In this document: positions 1 through 8,334 of the stretch, piece by piece
Layout of the letters: every line of letters begins with the position of its first letter
Position numbering within the stretch: the first letter of the stretch is position 1
Assembly: GCA_048264125.1 (NCBI GenBank)
Contig: JBLXDM010000005.1
Span: forward strand, 62,001-126,000
Reading direction: 5' to 3'
Source: M1-B18 sp048264125
GTDB lineage: Bacteria; Bacillota; Clostridia; Peptostreptococcales; Natronincolaceae
Length of the DNA: 64,000 bases
Program-made: the position numbers and the translations under genes
The notes under the pieces: model-generated
What the model saw: only the letters and a program-made list of their open reading frames with translations
Database searches by the model: none
Told to the model about the DNA's origin: nothing

Positions 1-523
1 CTTTAATAGCGATTCTCTCTTTTCTTGGGTCAACAACGAAAATCGCTTCAGGCATTTCAGGCATATCCTTGATTCCGCCTAAGAACTTTTCTAGCTTCTC
101 TTGCTCATGTCTAAGCTTGATAACCTCTTTCTTAGGTAGAACAGCAAATGTACCATCCTCTTCCATTTTTTCAAGCTCACGTAAACGGTCGATTCTGTTT
201 TTAATGGTTTTAAAGTTTGTAAGCATACCACCCAACCATCTTTGGTTTACATAGTACATATTACATCTTTTTGCTTCCTCTTCGATAGCCTCTTGAGCCT
301 GCTTCTTTGTACCTACAAATAGGATTGGTTTACCCGCCGATGCGATTTCCTTCATTACATCGTAAGCATCCTCAACCTTCCTTACAGTTTTTTGTAAATC
401 TATAATATAGATTCCGTTTCTTTCTGTAAAGATATACTCAGCCATCTTAGGGTTCCATCTTCTAGTTTGATGACCGAAGTGAACACCCGCTTCTAATAAT
501 TGTTTCATAGAAATTACTGACAT
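1..523 (-). CDS. rpsB: 30S ribosomal protein S2, 3' part missing
   Basis: Ribosomal protein S2 of the small subunit, needed late in 30S assembly and to bind S1 or mRNA. The N-terminal part is visible: MSVISMKQLLEAGVHFGHQT, then RRWNPKMAEYIF, which is the universal S2 signature. About 174 codons are present and the C-terminus lies outside the window. The start is the ATG at 523, preceded by an AGGAGGTG ribosome binding site. It follows the motility cluster, as rpsB follows swrB in Bacillus subtilis, but has its own promoter and a structured leader. tsf would be expected next, beyond the window. Confidence 0.97.
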   Translation of the reverse strand, partial: MSVISMKQLLEAGVHFGHQTRRWNPKMAEYIFTERNGIYIIDLQKTVRKVEDAYDVMKEIASAGKPILFVGTKKQAQEAIEEEAKRCNMYYVNQRWLGGMLTNFKTIKNRIDRLRELEKMEEDGTFAVLPKKEVIKLRHEQEKLEKFLGGIKDMPEMPEAIFVVDPRKERIAIK

Positions 524-550
524 TACGACACCTCCTCTAGTTTTTCCTCC

Positions 551-605
551 ATCCTAATCATGTCCGCCTGGGACTTTTAAAGCACCACCAGGAAGATTAT
601 AGGAT
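551..605 (-). promoter_or_regulatory. structured rpsB leader, candidate autoregulatory element
   Basis: In the minus-strand transcript, ATCCTATAATC (605-595) can pair with GATTAGGAT (559-551), leaving a 2-nt bulge. Inside it, CCTGG (592-588) pairs with CCAGG (571-567). The structure ends just before the two purine-rich stretches upstream of the rpsB start. Many ribosomal protein genes use such leaders for feedback control. That role is inferred here from position and pairing only. Confidence 0.4.
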
Positions 606-627
606 GTGTGTTTTTACCACCTTAAGT

Positions 628-656
628 ATTTTAACACACTGCTTTATCACAAGCAA
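628..656 (-). promoter_or_regulatory. putative sigma-A promoter of rpsB
   Basis: On the minus strand, TTGCTT (651-656) and TAAAAT (628-633) are separated by 17 bases. A TG dinucleotide one base before the -10 gives an extended -10 element. Transcription would start near 621 and produce a leader of about 100 nt before rpsB. The -35 match is weak (3 of 6). Confidence 0.5.
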
Positions 657-712
657 TAAATATTTTTCAAAAACAGTGGAAAATAACGACAAAATATTTC
701 TGAAGGCCTTCT

Positions 713-1201
713 TTAATCTACTTTTGTTAGTATTTCAATTATTTCCTCCAGAGTTGCCTCATGGGGTACCAGCTTAATACCATATTTAAACTGCTTCGTC
801 ATCTTCAGCTCTATGGCCAAGTCTATAAACTCTTGACGACTGGCGATAACGCCATTTTCCACCAGCAGGTCTGCAATGGTCTCACTGGTCATGCCCCTTG
901 TGATTCTGATTTCAACCGGAAGCATATCGTTGGCATCAGACTCCGCCTCAGCCACTTCCTCTGCCTCTGGCTCTGGTATAATATCACTATTATTGCCGGT
1001 ATCCTCGTTTGCAATACCTGCTTCTGACATATCCTTTTTCATGTTTTGAAGGGATTCCTCCAGGCTAGATGGGCCTGGTGCAGGGTTGGCATTTGCCTGT
1101 ATTGTATTGGATTTATACTGAAAAAAGAGATTTAGAGAAGCCACCAGTATCAAACCTATGCCTATCCCTAATACCATGCTGCGGATGCAAATTTTTCTCA
1201 A
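713..1201 (-). CDS. membrane protein with MltG/YceG-like LysM-type domain
   Basis: A 162-residue protein with one N-terminal membrane segment (about residues 8-27), an acidic low-complexity linker (about 40-90) and a C-terminal domain of about 70 residues. That domain reads like the small LysM-like subdomain at the N-terminus of endolytic transglycosylase MltG (IRITRGMTSETIADLL, ENGVI, GIKLVPHEATLEEIIEIL). The MltG catalytic domain and its glutamate are absent, so it is probably a peptidoglycan-binding or accessory protein rather than an enzyme. It lies between the SwrB-like gene and rpsB, at the end of the flagellar operon, 9 bases after its upstream neighbour. Function unknown. Confidence 0.65.
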   Translation of the reverse strand: MRKICIRSMVLGIGIGLILVASLNLFFQYKSNTIQANANPAPGPSSLEESLQNMKKDMSEAGIANEDTGNNSDIIPEPEAEEVAEAESDANDMLPVEIRITRGMTSETIADLLVENGVIASRQEFIDLAIELKMTKQFKYGIKLVPHEATLEEIIEILTKVD

Positions 1202-1210
1202 ATTTTCACC

Positions 1211-1651
1211 TCATTTGCTAAGCTTTATGATCATTTCAACCTCTCTAAAGCTCTTGTTTAGTGTTCGGGCAATTGTATCTATGCCATGGCCTTCATTATA
1301 TAGCTTTATTATATCTTCATTTCTATTGAGAAACAATTGATAATTTAAGGCATGATTAAAGGGAATTTCCTCCTGAGGAGCCTCAATTGCCTTAGCTTCC
1401 TCCACTGAAGCAAGGCTTCGTTGATTGACTTCAAGCGTCTCCAGCTTCAGCTTCAGCTCCTCCAGCTCCTCTGTAACAGCCTCCAGTTGATTATTCAAGA
1501 GCTGGCTGCCAGCGTTGTCATTGTTATTCATTTGGGAGGCCCTGTAATAATAGTCCTCCTCCTCATAATTATTCTGCTTTACAATAAAGTATAGGGAAAT
1601 TGCCACAAGAGCAACCCCGATAAATATTATAATCAAATTATCATATAGCAT
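1211..1651 (-). CDS. SwrB-like membrane protein (DUF6115 type)
   Basis: A 146-residue protein with one N-terminal membrane helix (about residues 5-24), a central coiled coil rich in Glu/Leu (about 50-80) and a C-terminal helix-turn-helix-like stretch with IIKLYNEGHGIDTIARTL. It sits between sigD and rpsB, exactly where B. subtilis has swrB (ylxL). SwrB helps switch the flagellar type III secretion apparatus from assembly to active export. Sequence similarity to SwrB cannot be judged by eye, so the call rests on position, length and architecture. The C-terminal pattern resembles the DUF6115 family common in Clostridia. Confidence 0.6.
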   Translation of the reverse strand: MLYDNLIIIFIGVALVAISLYFIVKQNNYEEEDYYYRASQMNNNDNAGSQLLNNQLEAVTEELEELKLKLETLEVNQRSLASVEEAKAIEAPQEEIPFNHALNYQLFLNRNEDIIKLYNEGHGIDTIARTLNKSFREVEMIIKLSK

Positions 1652-1662
1652 TCTGCACCTCT

Positions 1663-1995
1663 TTAGATCATAATGTCTATTTTCAAGCCCTTAGTTTCAC
1701 CCTTTTTAGCTAATTCCTTACTGTTTTGCTTTTCTTCGTGTCCATCTCTTTTGGTATCATTTTTCTCCTGCTGCCAGCCCTTTGATTGATTATCTCGGTC
1801 CTCCGATTTAACCCTTTTTTCCTTAGCCGCTTCGGTATTTATTACACGCTTTTTATTCTTCTCCACCTCAACGGCCTGCTGATGCTCTGCAATGCTATTT
1901 ATTTCTCTGTTGCGGTTAAGTTCATTCTGCTTGGCCTTGGATTCATTAACGGTATTTGCATGAGTGACATGAAAATCAATTGGTCTTATGGACAT
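1663..1995 (-). CDS. conserved small protein of the clostridial motility cluster, function unknown
   Basis: A 110-residue, very hydrophilic and probably disordered protein rich in Lys, Glu, Asn and Gln. It has a recognisable beginning (SIRPIDFHV) and a short hydrophobic end (GLKIDIMI). Similar small proteins with an RPIDFQV-like start and an IDI.I-like end occur at this place, next to the FapA protein, in other clostridial flagellar clusters as I recall them. No domain is recognised and there is no signal peptide or membrane segment. The gene lies 11 bases after the FapA-like gene, so it is co-transcribed. Possibly a regulatory or scaffolding partner; this is inference. Confidence 0.6.
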   Translation of the reverse strand: MSIRPIDFHVTHANTVNESKAKQNELNRNREINSIAEHQQAVEVEKNKKRVINTEAAKEKRVKSEDRDNQSKGWQQEKNDTKRDGHEEKQNSKELAKKGETKGLKIDIMI

Positions 1996-2006
1996 AATAT
2001 CACCGC

Positions 2007-3893
2007 CTATTTTTCATGGGGACCTACAACAACCTCACCATCCTTTTTGTAGAGGGTGCAAAAGGCAATTTCATCATTGATAAATCTGGTGCTATTTAGA
2101 ATAATAATTTTAACCCCAGGGTATATGGTACCACTGGCATGGACCTTTCCATTGGAAAGGCTTTGTATCTTTGCCTCCATCTGCTGAAACTGACTGCTTA
2201 GGCTTTGATGCTTTTCCTTGAGGAACTGATAGGTCTTAAGGGATTTAACAAGGATTTCCTCCTTGCTCTTAGGAATTTGGGAGGTTTTAGCCATTCTACC
2301 CAGCAAATCTATCGTCTTTTTAAGGTTTTCTGAGTTTCTATCGATTTCCAGAAGCTCATTCTTCAGCTCATCGTATTTAACCTTGTCATCAGGATCTATA
2401 CCTACCTCTATTCTGGTATTGGTACCCATATGGGAGCCGATAATTCTTGCCCTTAGCTCCTCGCCTACCCTTATGTCTCCCCCTACAACCAATGATTTTT
2501 TACCGACAAGTACAATTTTACCCTTAGCTACAACCTCACTATGCATTATACAATCTGCATGTATATCCCCAAAGCACCTTATTTGTGCATTTTCAATATA
2601 TTTTGCCACCAGATTGCCGCCGGCCTCAATATAGGCCTGATTGTTGCCCTGGATTCCCCTGCTAAGTGCTATATTCCCCTTAGCCTTAAGGGTAGCTGCC
2701 TCCACTACACCATTGATGTGGATATCTCCAGTAGCCTCCACTGTAAAGCCGGACTTTACATTTCCTCTGACGGCAACCGTACCATTGAAGCTTACATTTC
2801 CAGTGGAGGTGTCTATATCTCCTGCCACCTCATAAATCTCACTGACATTCAGCTTGTTTTCAGCTATATATACCTGTCCGTCCCTTGCGGCTGAAAACTT
2901 CAGGCCTTCGCTGTCCACCTCAACATTTTTTCCTGGCCTTATATTTACTTCCTTCCCACGCTTAGCTACCAGAGTTGTGCCATAGACATCCATTCCCGGA
3001 GTACCGTTTGTAGGTCTGAAGATCTGGGCCAGAGCTTCACCCGTCTTAACGTTGCTTATTAAATTCAACTGTTTATAATCAACGGTGCCGTCATCAAGAT
3101 ACATAGGCTTTATTTGGCGGTTTGTTTCAAAGCTGTATGCTATTTTCCCATCTATTCCGTTGACAGGGGCCTTTCCCTCCGCCACCGTAAACCAGACTTC
3201 ATATTGTCTATTTTCTACTATGCTTTTTAATACATCCTCTTTAATACCATAGATGATCTTTTTATTGAATAGCTCATTCTTTAAGTCATCAAAGCTAAAG
3301 GTCTTTCCACCATCAGGGGCTGTCAATAAAATCTTAGCCTCCAGCTTATCCCTGGATATATCATAATAGACTGCGCTGTCTATAAGTACCTCCTGCTGCG
3401 GTGGTGCAATTTTAGTGGCTATTCCCTCTTGGTTAAAGGCCACGGCTATTTGTTGGGTCTCAATATCCTTTACGGATTTCCTATTTAAGGCCTTAGTAAG
3501 CTCCTCCATCGCTTTTTTTATATTGGTATCGGCAAGATTTCTGGTGGTGATATATACACCATCCTCCTTGTATTCTACCAAATATGAGATTGATGCTTCG
3601 GCTTCCCTCGTGTTGATTTCCTTCACCAGCTTTTCAGCGCCTTCAATTACTGTTTCTAAATCTGAGGCCCCTATTGCAGTATCAGTTGAGGTATTAGGGG
3701 ATATTGAATTTACAGGTGTAAGCTTCAGCTTACATACACCCTTCTTGAAAAAGGAAGCCTTTCTTTCCTCTACTATCTCGACCTCTACCTTATCCTTTGT
3801 CAGTTTAAGGCTTTCTAAGCCGGAGGCTAAGGCCTCCTGATAGGATTCCCCTTCTGCTATTATATAATCCTTATTTATCCCTATGCTATCCAT
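2007..3893 (-). CDS. FapA family protein (DUF342)
   Basis: A 628-residue cytoplasmic protein. Residues about 8-55 (IIAEGESYQEALASGLESL) resemble the Jag/KhpB N-terminal domain. Then comes the FapA N-terminal region (about 150-330, with FSFDDLKNELFNKKIIYGI) and a Gly/Val/Asn-rich repeat region (about 335-480) typical of the right-handed beta-helix of DUF342 proteins. A coiled coil follows (about 495-560) and a C-terminal GPHEK tail. Proteins of this family are common in motile Firmicutes and Vibrio (flagellar assembly protein A), but their mechanism is poorly known. It lies directly after sigD in the operon. Confidence 0.85.
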   Translation of the reverse strand: MDSIGINKDYIIAEGESYQEALASGLESLKLTKDKVEVEIVEERKASFFKKGVCKLKLTPVNSISPNTSTDTAIGASDLETVIEGAEKLVKEINTREAEASISYLVEYKEDGVYITTRNLADTNIKKAMEELTKALNRKSVKDIETQQIAVAFNQEGIATKIAPPQQEVLIDSAVYYDISRDKLEAKILLTAPDGGKTFSFDDLKNELFNKKIIYGIKEDVLKSIVENRQYEVWFTVAEGKAPVNGIDGKIAYSFETNRQIKPMYLDDGTVDYKQLNLISNVKTGEALAQIFRPTNGTPGMDVYGTTLVAKRGKEVNIRPGKNVEVDSEGLKFSAARDGQVYIAENKLNVSEIYEVAGDIDTSTGNVSFNGTVAVRGNVKSGFTVEATGDIHINGVVEAATLKAKGNIALSRGIQGNNQAYIEAGGNLVAKYIENAQIRCFGDIHADCIMHSEVVAKGKIVLVGKKSLVVGGDIRVGEELRARIIGSHMGTNTRIEVGIDPDDKVKYDELKNELLEIDRNSENLKKTIDLLGRMAKTSQIPKSKEEILVKSLKTYQFLKEKHQSLSSQFQQMEAKIQSLSNGKVHASGTIYPGVKIIILNSTRFINDEIAFCTLYKKDGEVVVGPHEK

Positions 3894-3970
3894 CCCGATA
3901 CGCTCCTTCCTATACTTTGATCAAAGTATTGGCACTTTAGAATATAGCACAATAATTGAAGCGCAAGGCA

Positions 3971-4696
3971 CTAATAGTTTAGCCTTGACTTCAGGCGTGA
4001 AATTGCCTTTGAGTGAAGCTGCGACACCCTTGATTCAGATATACCCAATGCAGCACCAATCTCCTTATATGTAAGCTCCTCGTAGTAGTATAGGGAAATA
4101 ACCTCCCTCTCTCTTTCCGGAAGCAAATCTATACTATTCTTTAGGGTTTTGAATACTTCTAAATTACATACAATATCCTCCGGCGACTGATTTTCCGGCT
4201 CAGAAACCTGATTGATATAGCCATCATACAGCTTTTCCTCTATAGAAATAACACTTAAATTATTGATCTGCTGCAGCATTCCCTGAAAATCCTTTAGAGA
4301 AACGTTTAGCTCCTTTGCAACCTCAAAGTCTGCGGCGCTTCTCCCTAAATTGCTTTCAAGCCTCTGGTAAGCATTTTCCACATCCTTAGCTTTTTGCCTT
4401 ACGGATCTGGGAACCCAGTCCAGACTTCGTAGCTGATCAATAATTGCACCACGAATACGGATTTGTGAGTAGGTTTCGAATTTTACGTTTTTGTCAATTT
4501 CAAATTTCTCAATAGCATCAATTAATCCGAATATCCCATAGCTAACCAAATCCTCATATTCAACATTGGCGCCATAGCTGCTGTAAAGTCTTCCGGCAAC
4601 TATCTTTACTATCTCTATGTATTTTTCAATTAAACTGTTTTTGGCATCTAAATCATTGCATTTCTTGAATTTTTGCCATAGGCTTAAATGTTCCAT
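3971..4696 (-). CDS. sigD: flagellar sigma factor SigD (sigma-28, FliA/WhiG family)
   Basis: Directs RNA polymerase to late flagellar, chemotaxis and autolysin genes. The 241 residues show region 2 (YEDLVSYGIFGLIDAIEKFE, about 47-66), region 2.4 (IRIRGAIIDQLRSLDWVPRS, about 80-99), region 3, and a region 4 helix-turn-helix (YKEIGAALGISESRVSQLHS, about 210-229). Length and motifs match B. subtilis SigD. The start has a GGGAGG site 7 bases upstream. It is the penultimate regulator gene of the fla/che operon, as in Bacillus. No anti-sigma factor gene (flgM) is in the window. Confidence 0.97.
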   Translation of the reverse strand: MEHLSLWQKFKKCNDLDAKNSLIEKYIEIVKIVAGRLYSSYGANVEYEDLVSYGIFGLIDAIEKFEIDKNVKFETYSQIRIRGAIIDQLRSLDWVPRSVRQKAKDVENAYQRLESNLGRSAADFEVAKELNVSLKDFQGMLQQINNLSVISIEEKLYDGYINQVSEPENQSPEDIVCNLEVFKTLKNSIDLLPEREREVISLYYYEELTYKEIGAALGISESRVSQLHSKAISRLKSRLNY

Positions 4697-4729
4697 AGTC
4701 AGCCTCCCGGTAAGTATAGTATAAAATAG

Positions 4730-5218
4730 CTAGATAATCTTTACCCCATGCCCAATGGTTTTTACTAATAAACTGCCATTTTCTGAATAGAACTCGATGG
4801 TTCTACCATAGTTTCCCCCGGTATCCTCTGAGAGTATAGGGATTCTTAGCCTTCCTAATAGCTCCTTGGTTGCCACCACATTACGGTAGCCAATCTTCAT
4901 TAAATCACTGCCGTTTGCTCCAAAGGAAAACATTTGGGAGCCTCCGGATATTTTGGCCGTCAATCGCCCCGGATTTGCACCCTTTTGTATCATTTCAGCA
5001 ACCAGTAAATTTATGGCTGTATCTGCAAATTTAGCAAGATTCTGATTATTCTTAATCTGGCTGCTGTCAGGGAGCATTATATGGGCCAGGCCCGCAATCC
5101 TGGTGACTTTGTCATATAGGGCTATTCCCACACATGAGCCCAAACCCAGAGTTGTTAAAACATCTGGTTCTGTTACAATTTTTAAGTCCGCCATACCAAC
5201 CTTTATTACCTTCTGCAT
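4730..5218 (-). CDS. cheD: chemoreceptor glutamine deamidase CheD
   Basis: Deamidates glutamines in methyl-accepting chemotaxis proteins and, with CheC, takes part in adaptation. The 162 residues contain the conserved catalytic Cys29 in LGLGSCVGIALYD and His46 in AGLAHIMLPDS, followed by ISGGSQMF. Full length for the family. The gene starts 1 base after the cheC stop codon, so translation is probably coupled to cheC, whose product binds CheD. Cytoplasmic. Confidence 0.95.
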   Translation of the reverse strand: MQKVIKVGMADLKIVTEPDVLTTLGLGSCVGIALYDKVTRIAGLAHIMLPDSSQIKNNQNLAKFADTAINLLVAEMIQKGANPGRLTAKISGGSQMFSFGANGSDLMKIGYRNVVATKELLGRLRIPILSEDTGGNYGRTIEFYSENGSLLVKTIGHGVKII

Positions 5219-5219
5219 C

Positions 5220-5837
5220 TTATCTTAACACTCCCAGACTTTTTAATAGAATTACGAAGGAGGGTTCATCAGGGATCAGGAAAAAATTACCCTTTACTAG
5301 ACTGTTTCCATCCTTTAATATCGTCTCGATCAATACCACCTTATCGCCGGTTTGAGAAAATTGTATCGCAGGAACACTTAATATTGCTCCCGCCATATCC
5401 ACGCATAAAGAGGGTACAGAGAGCTTAAGGCTCAAACCCGTAAGCATATTTAACGAGGATATATAGGAGCCAGAAAGTATATTTCCTATCTCCTGCAACG
5501 CCGAGTAATCCATGTCGTCCAAATCACCGCTATAGTCGTCCCTACCCATAAGCATTCCCGTCAGCACCTTGGAGGAGGCAATATCCAATACAAACATGAT
5601 ATTACCGTTTATATCTCCCTCCACCTGAAAATATATGCCTGACACAACCATCTCTTCTCCGCCTAAAATAGCCGCTACATCCTCAAAGGAGAGGATTTGC
5701 ACAATTGGTACATCCATATCTATTTTCTTTTGAACCATTTTGGCCAACGCAGTTGCAGCATTACCTGCACCAATATTTCCAACCTCTCTTAAGACATCTA
5801 GATGCTCATTATTTAAATCATCTAATGAAAATGTCAT
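5220..5837 (-). CDS. cheC: CheY-P phosphatase CheC
   Basis: Dephosphorylates CheY-P and binds CheD. The 205 residues hold two copies of the CheC/FliY/CheX signature with the catalytic Glu and Asn: EVGNIGAGNAATAL near residue 16 and EIGNILSGSYISSL near residue 110. Both active sites look intact. The start has a GGGTGGTG site. It lies between cheW and cheD, the order found in B. subtilis. Confidence 0.96.
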   Translation of the reverse strand: MTFSLDDLNNEHLDVLREVGNIGAGNAATALAKMVQKKIDMDVPIVQILSFEDVAAILGGEEMVVSGIYFQVEGDINGNIMFVLDIASSKVLTGMLMGRDDYSGDLDDMDYSALQEIGNILSGSYISSLNMLTGLSLKLSVPSLCVDMAGAILSVPAIQFSQTGDKVVLIETILKDGNSLVKGNFFLIPDEPSFVILLKSLGVLR

Positions 5838-5851
5838 TTTACACCACCCTA

Positions 5852-6301
5852 TTAGCTTTCCATAGCTATTCCCAGTATTTTAGGAATATCCACTATTATA
5901 ATCATTCTATCGTCAACCTTGCCTATTCCCTTTATATAGTCGTCTTCAAAGGAGTTCACTAAGTTGCTGGTGCTATCTATTGCATCCTCCATAATCGTGA
6001 TAACCTCGGAGGAGTTATCCACTAGAAGCCCTACCGCCACCTCATCAATTGAAAGAATAATGATCCTTGATTCATCCGCAATGGCTCTGGTTTTTAGGTT
6101 GAATCTCTGTCTTAAATCCACCACCGGAACAACCACGCCTCTAAGGTTGATTACCCCCTTTACATATACGGGGGTGTTGGGTACCCTTGTTAATTCCAGC
6201 ACCTTTTCTATCGTTTCAACATAATTGATGGGTATACCATAGAATTCATTTTCCAGCTTAAAAATTACATATTGATTATTGTTTTCTAAATGATTACTCA
6301 C
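5852..6301 (-). CDS. cheW: chemotaxis coupling protein CheW
   Basis: Links chemoreceptors to the kinase CheA in the polar signalling array. The 149 residues form a single CheW domain, with FKLENEFYGIPINYVETIEK at the start and the conserved NLRGVVVPVVDLR core near residue 70. The start codon is GTG at 6301, with AAGGGGTG upstream. It follows cheA by 13 bases and precedes cheC. Confidence 0.96.
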   Translation of the reverse strand: MSNHLENNNQYVIFKLENEFYGIPINYVETIEKVLELTRVPNTPVYVKGVINLRGVVVPVVDLRQRFNLKTRAIADESRIIILSIDEVAVGLLVDNSSEVITIMEDAIDSTSNLVNSFEDDYIKGIGKVDDRMIIIVDIPKILGIAMES

Positions 6302-6314
6302 TGGTCTTCACCCC

Positions 6315-8333
6315 TTAAAAAAATGAATTTGTGTCTACGATTAAAGCTACAGAGCCATTACCCAGAATAGTTGCCCCAGCAATTGCCTTAATATTTGAAA
6401 GGAATTTGCCTAAGGATTTAATAACTATCTCCTGTTGTCCTATCAGGTGATCTACGATTAAGCCTGCCGTCTTATCACCCTTTTTAACGATTACAACGAT
6501 ATATTCCTCAGCCTGAAGGGAATCATCCACCTGCACGTTTAACAGATTTGAAAGCCTCATGATCGGCAGAGTGGTATTACGATAAAGAACAACCTCATTA
6601 TTCTGAACTCTTCTGATGGTATTGGCTTCAATTGTTGTAATTTCCTTGATGCTATTAAGAGGTATCGCATATTTTTCAGCGCCTATATTGACTAATAGCG
6701 CCTGAATAATCGCCAAGGTAAGCGGCAGACGGATTATAAACTTACTGCCTCTTCCACTTTTGGTGTCAACCTCAACAACGCCTCCAAGGGATTCGATTTT
6801 TGTCTTAACAACGTCTAAGCCTACCCCTCTGCCGGATATATCTGAGATTTTATCGGCAGTACTGAAGCCGGGGTGGAAAAGCAGCTGGATTATTTCATTT
6901 TCGTCCATTGATTGGCCTTGAGCCGGTGTTATAATGCCTCTTTCAAGGCCCTTGCTTTTCACCTTTTCAATATCTATACCCTTACCGTCGTCCTCAACCT
7001 CGATAACAACGCTATTTCCATCGGGATAGGCAACCAATTTTACGGTACCGTTCTTAGCCTTATTGGACCTTGCTCTTGTTTCAGGGTCCTCTATACCATG
7101 ATCTATGGAGTTTCTAATAAGATGAATTAAAGGATCACCTATTTCATCTATAACAGTCCTGTCTACCTCCGTCTCTTCGCCGGACATAAACAGTGTTATC
7201 TCCTTACCTAAATCCCTCGAAAGGTCTCTGACCATCCTTGGGAAACGATTGAATACTCTTTCTATAGGAACCATTCGAACCTTCATAACTGCATCGTGGA
7301 GGCTGGTGGTGATTCTTTCCATGTATTCTATCGCCTCATGCATATTGTTGTGGTTGCTGTTTGAGCCATCAATATCCTCTAATCTGGTTTTTATGATAAT
7401 AAGCTCACTTACCAGATTCATTAGATTATCTAATCGGTCTATGTCAACACGAACTGTTTTTCCGGTCTTTCCTTTTTTGCTTCGATTTTCATTTTGATTT
7501 GCGGATGACTGCTGGTGCTCCTCGTCAGATTCGGTTAAGGTAATTGACTCCTCTTCCTGCTTCTCAATAGTGATATCGTTAGCCTTTAAATCAACAATCT
7601 CTATCGCTTCTATTTCTGATATTGAATTTAGCTCCTTCTCTAATACCCGCTTATCTGATTTCGCCACCAGCACCAGCTCAAAGCTATGATCAAATCTTTC
7701 ATCCTCTATATCCTCTATGCTTGGGTTGGAATGGATGATCTCCGACAAGCGCTCAAGTGTGTTAATAATTATGTAGGCGCGGGCAGATTTCAGCATGCAC
7801 TTTGAGTCCAGGGTAATCTTTACCATGTATGTATTTAGCTCCTCAGCGGCAGCCTTTCTCAAGACGTTGTGGACATACTCACTCAATTGAATGTTCAGCT
7901 GTGGATTTATCATCACATCTTTGCCGGTAACAGGGCTTGAGGTGGTGTTGCTTGTAGCTTGCAAAGCCTCCAGCTGCTTTATTAGCTCTCCGGAAATCAT
8001 ATCACCCTCGCTGCCATTCATCTCAACCTGCCCTATATACTTGTCCAGCTGATCGAAGCAGGTGAATAATATATCTATTATCTTTGTGTTAATCTTTAGC
8101 TCACCGCTTCTTATAGCATGAAGCTGATTCTCCATCTCATGGGTAAGATGGGCTATGTTGTTGTAACCCATTGTGCTGGACATTCCCTTAAGTGTATGCG
8201 CTATCCTAAAGATTTCATTCAATAGGCTCAATTCCTCCGGGGACTGCTCAAGCTGCAGCAGGGTTTGATTCATGTTTTGCAAATGCTCCTTCGATTCTTC
8301 TATGAATATGTCTAAATATTGACTCATATCCAT
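6315..8333 (-). CDS. cheA: chemotaxis histidine kinase CheA
   Basis: Autophosphorylating kinase that passes phosphate to CheY and CheB. The 672 residues show all five domains: P1 with phosphoacceptor His46 (AHTLKGMSSTMG), P2 (about 150-250) for CheY/CheB docking, the P3 dimerisation helices (about 290-350, VDIDRLDNLMNLVSELIII), the P4 ATPase with N box LIHLIRNSIDHGIEDPE and G boxes DDGKGID and GRGVGLDVV, and the P5 CheW-like domain (about 530-672). Complete and full length, with a GGAGGTG site before ATG. Its stop is 1 base from the cheB frame, so the two are tightly packed in one operon. Confidence 0.98.
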   Translation of the reverse strand: MDMSQYLDIFIEESKEHLQNMNQTLLQLEQSPEELSLLNEIFRIAHTLKGMSSTMGYNNIAHLTHEMENQLHAIRSGELKINTKIIDILFTCFDQLDKYIGQVEMNGSEGDMISGELIKQLEALQATSNTTSSPVTGKDVMINPQLNIQLSEYVHNVLRKAAAEELNTYMVKITLDSKCMLKSARAYIIINTLERLSEIIHSNPSIEDIEDERFDHSFELVLVAKSDKRVLEKELNSISEIEAIEIVDLKANDITIEKQEEESITLTESDEEHQQSSANQNENRSKKGKTGKTVRVDIDRLDNLMNLVSELIIIKTRLEDIDGSNSNHNNMHEAIEYMERITTSLHDAVMKVRMVPIERVFNRFPRMVRDLSRDLGKEITLFMSGEETEVDRTVIDEIGDPLIHLIRNSIDHGIEDPETRARSNKAKNGTVKLVAYPDGNSVVIEVEDDGKGIDIEKVKSKGLERGIITPAQGQSMDENEIIQLLFHPGFSTADKISDISGRGVGLDVVKTKIESLGGVVEVDTKSGRGSKFIIRLPLTLAIIQALLVNIGAEKYAIPLNSIKEITTIEANTIRRVQNNEVVLYRNTTLPIMRLSNLLNVQVDDSLQAEEYIVVIVKKGDKTAGLIVDHLIGQQEIVIKSLGKFLSNIKAIAGATILGNGSVALIVDTNSFF

Positions 8334-8334
8334 T

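Noticed and set aside
661..720. Terminator of the flagellar operon before rpsB
   Set aside because: GAAGGCCTTC is a palindrome without a proper loop, and the following sequence has only broken T-runs. Read-through into rpsB is possible.
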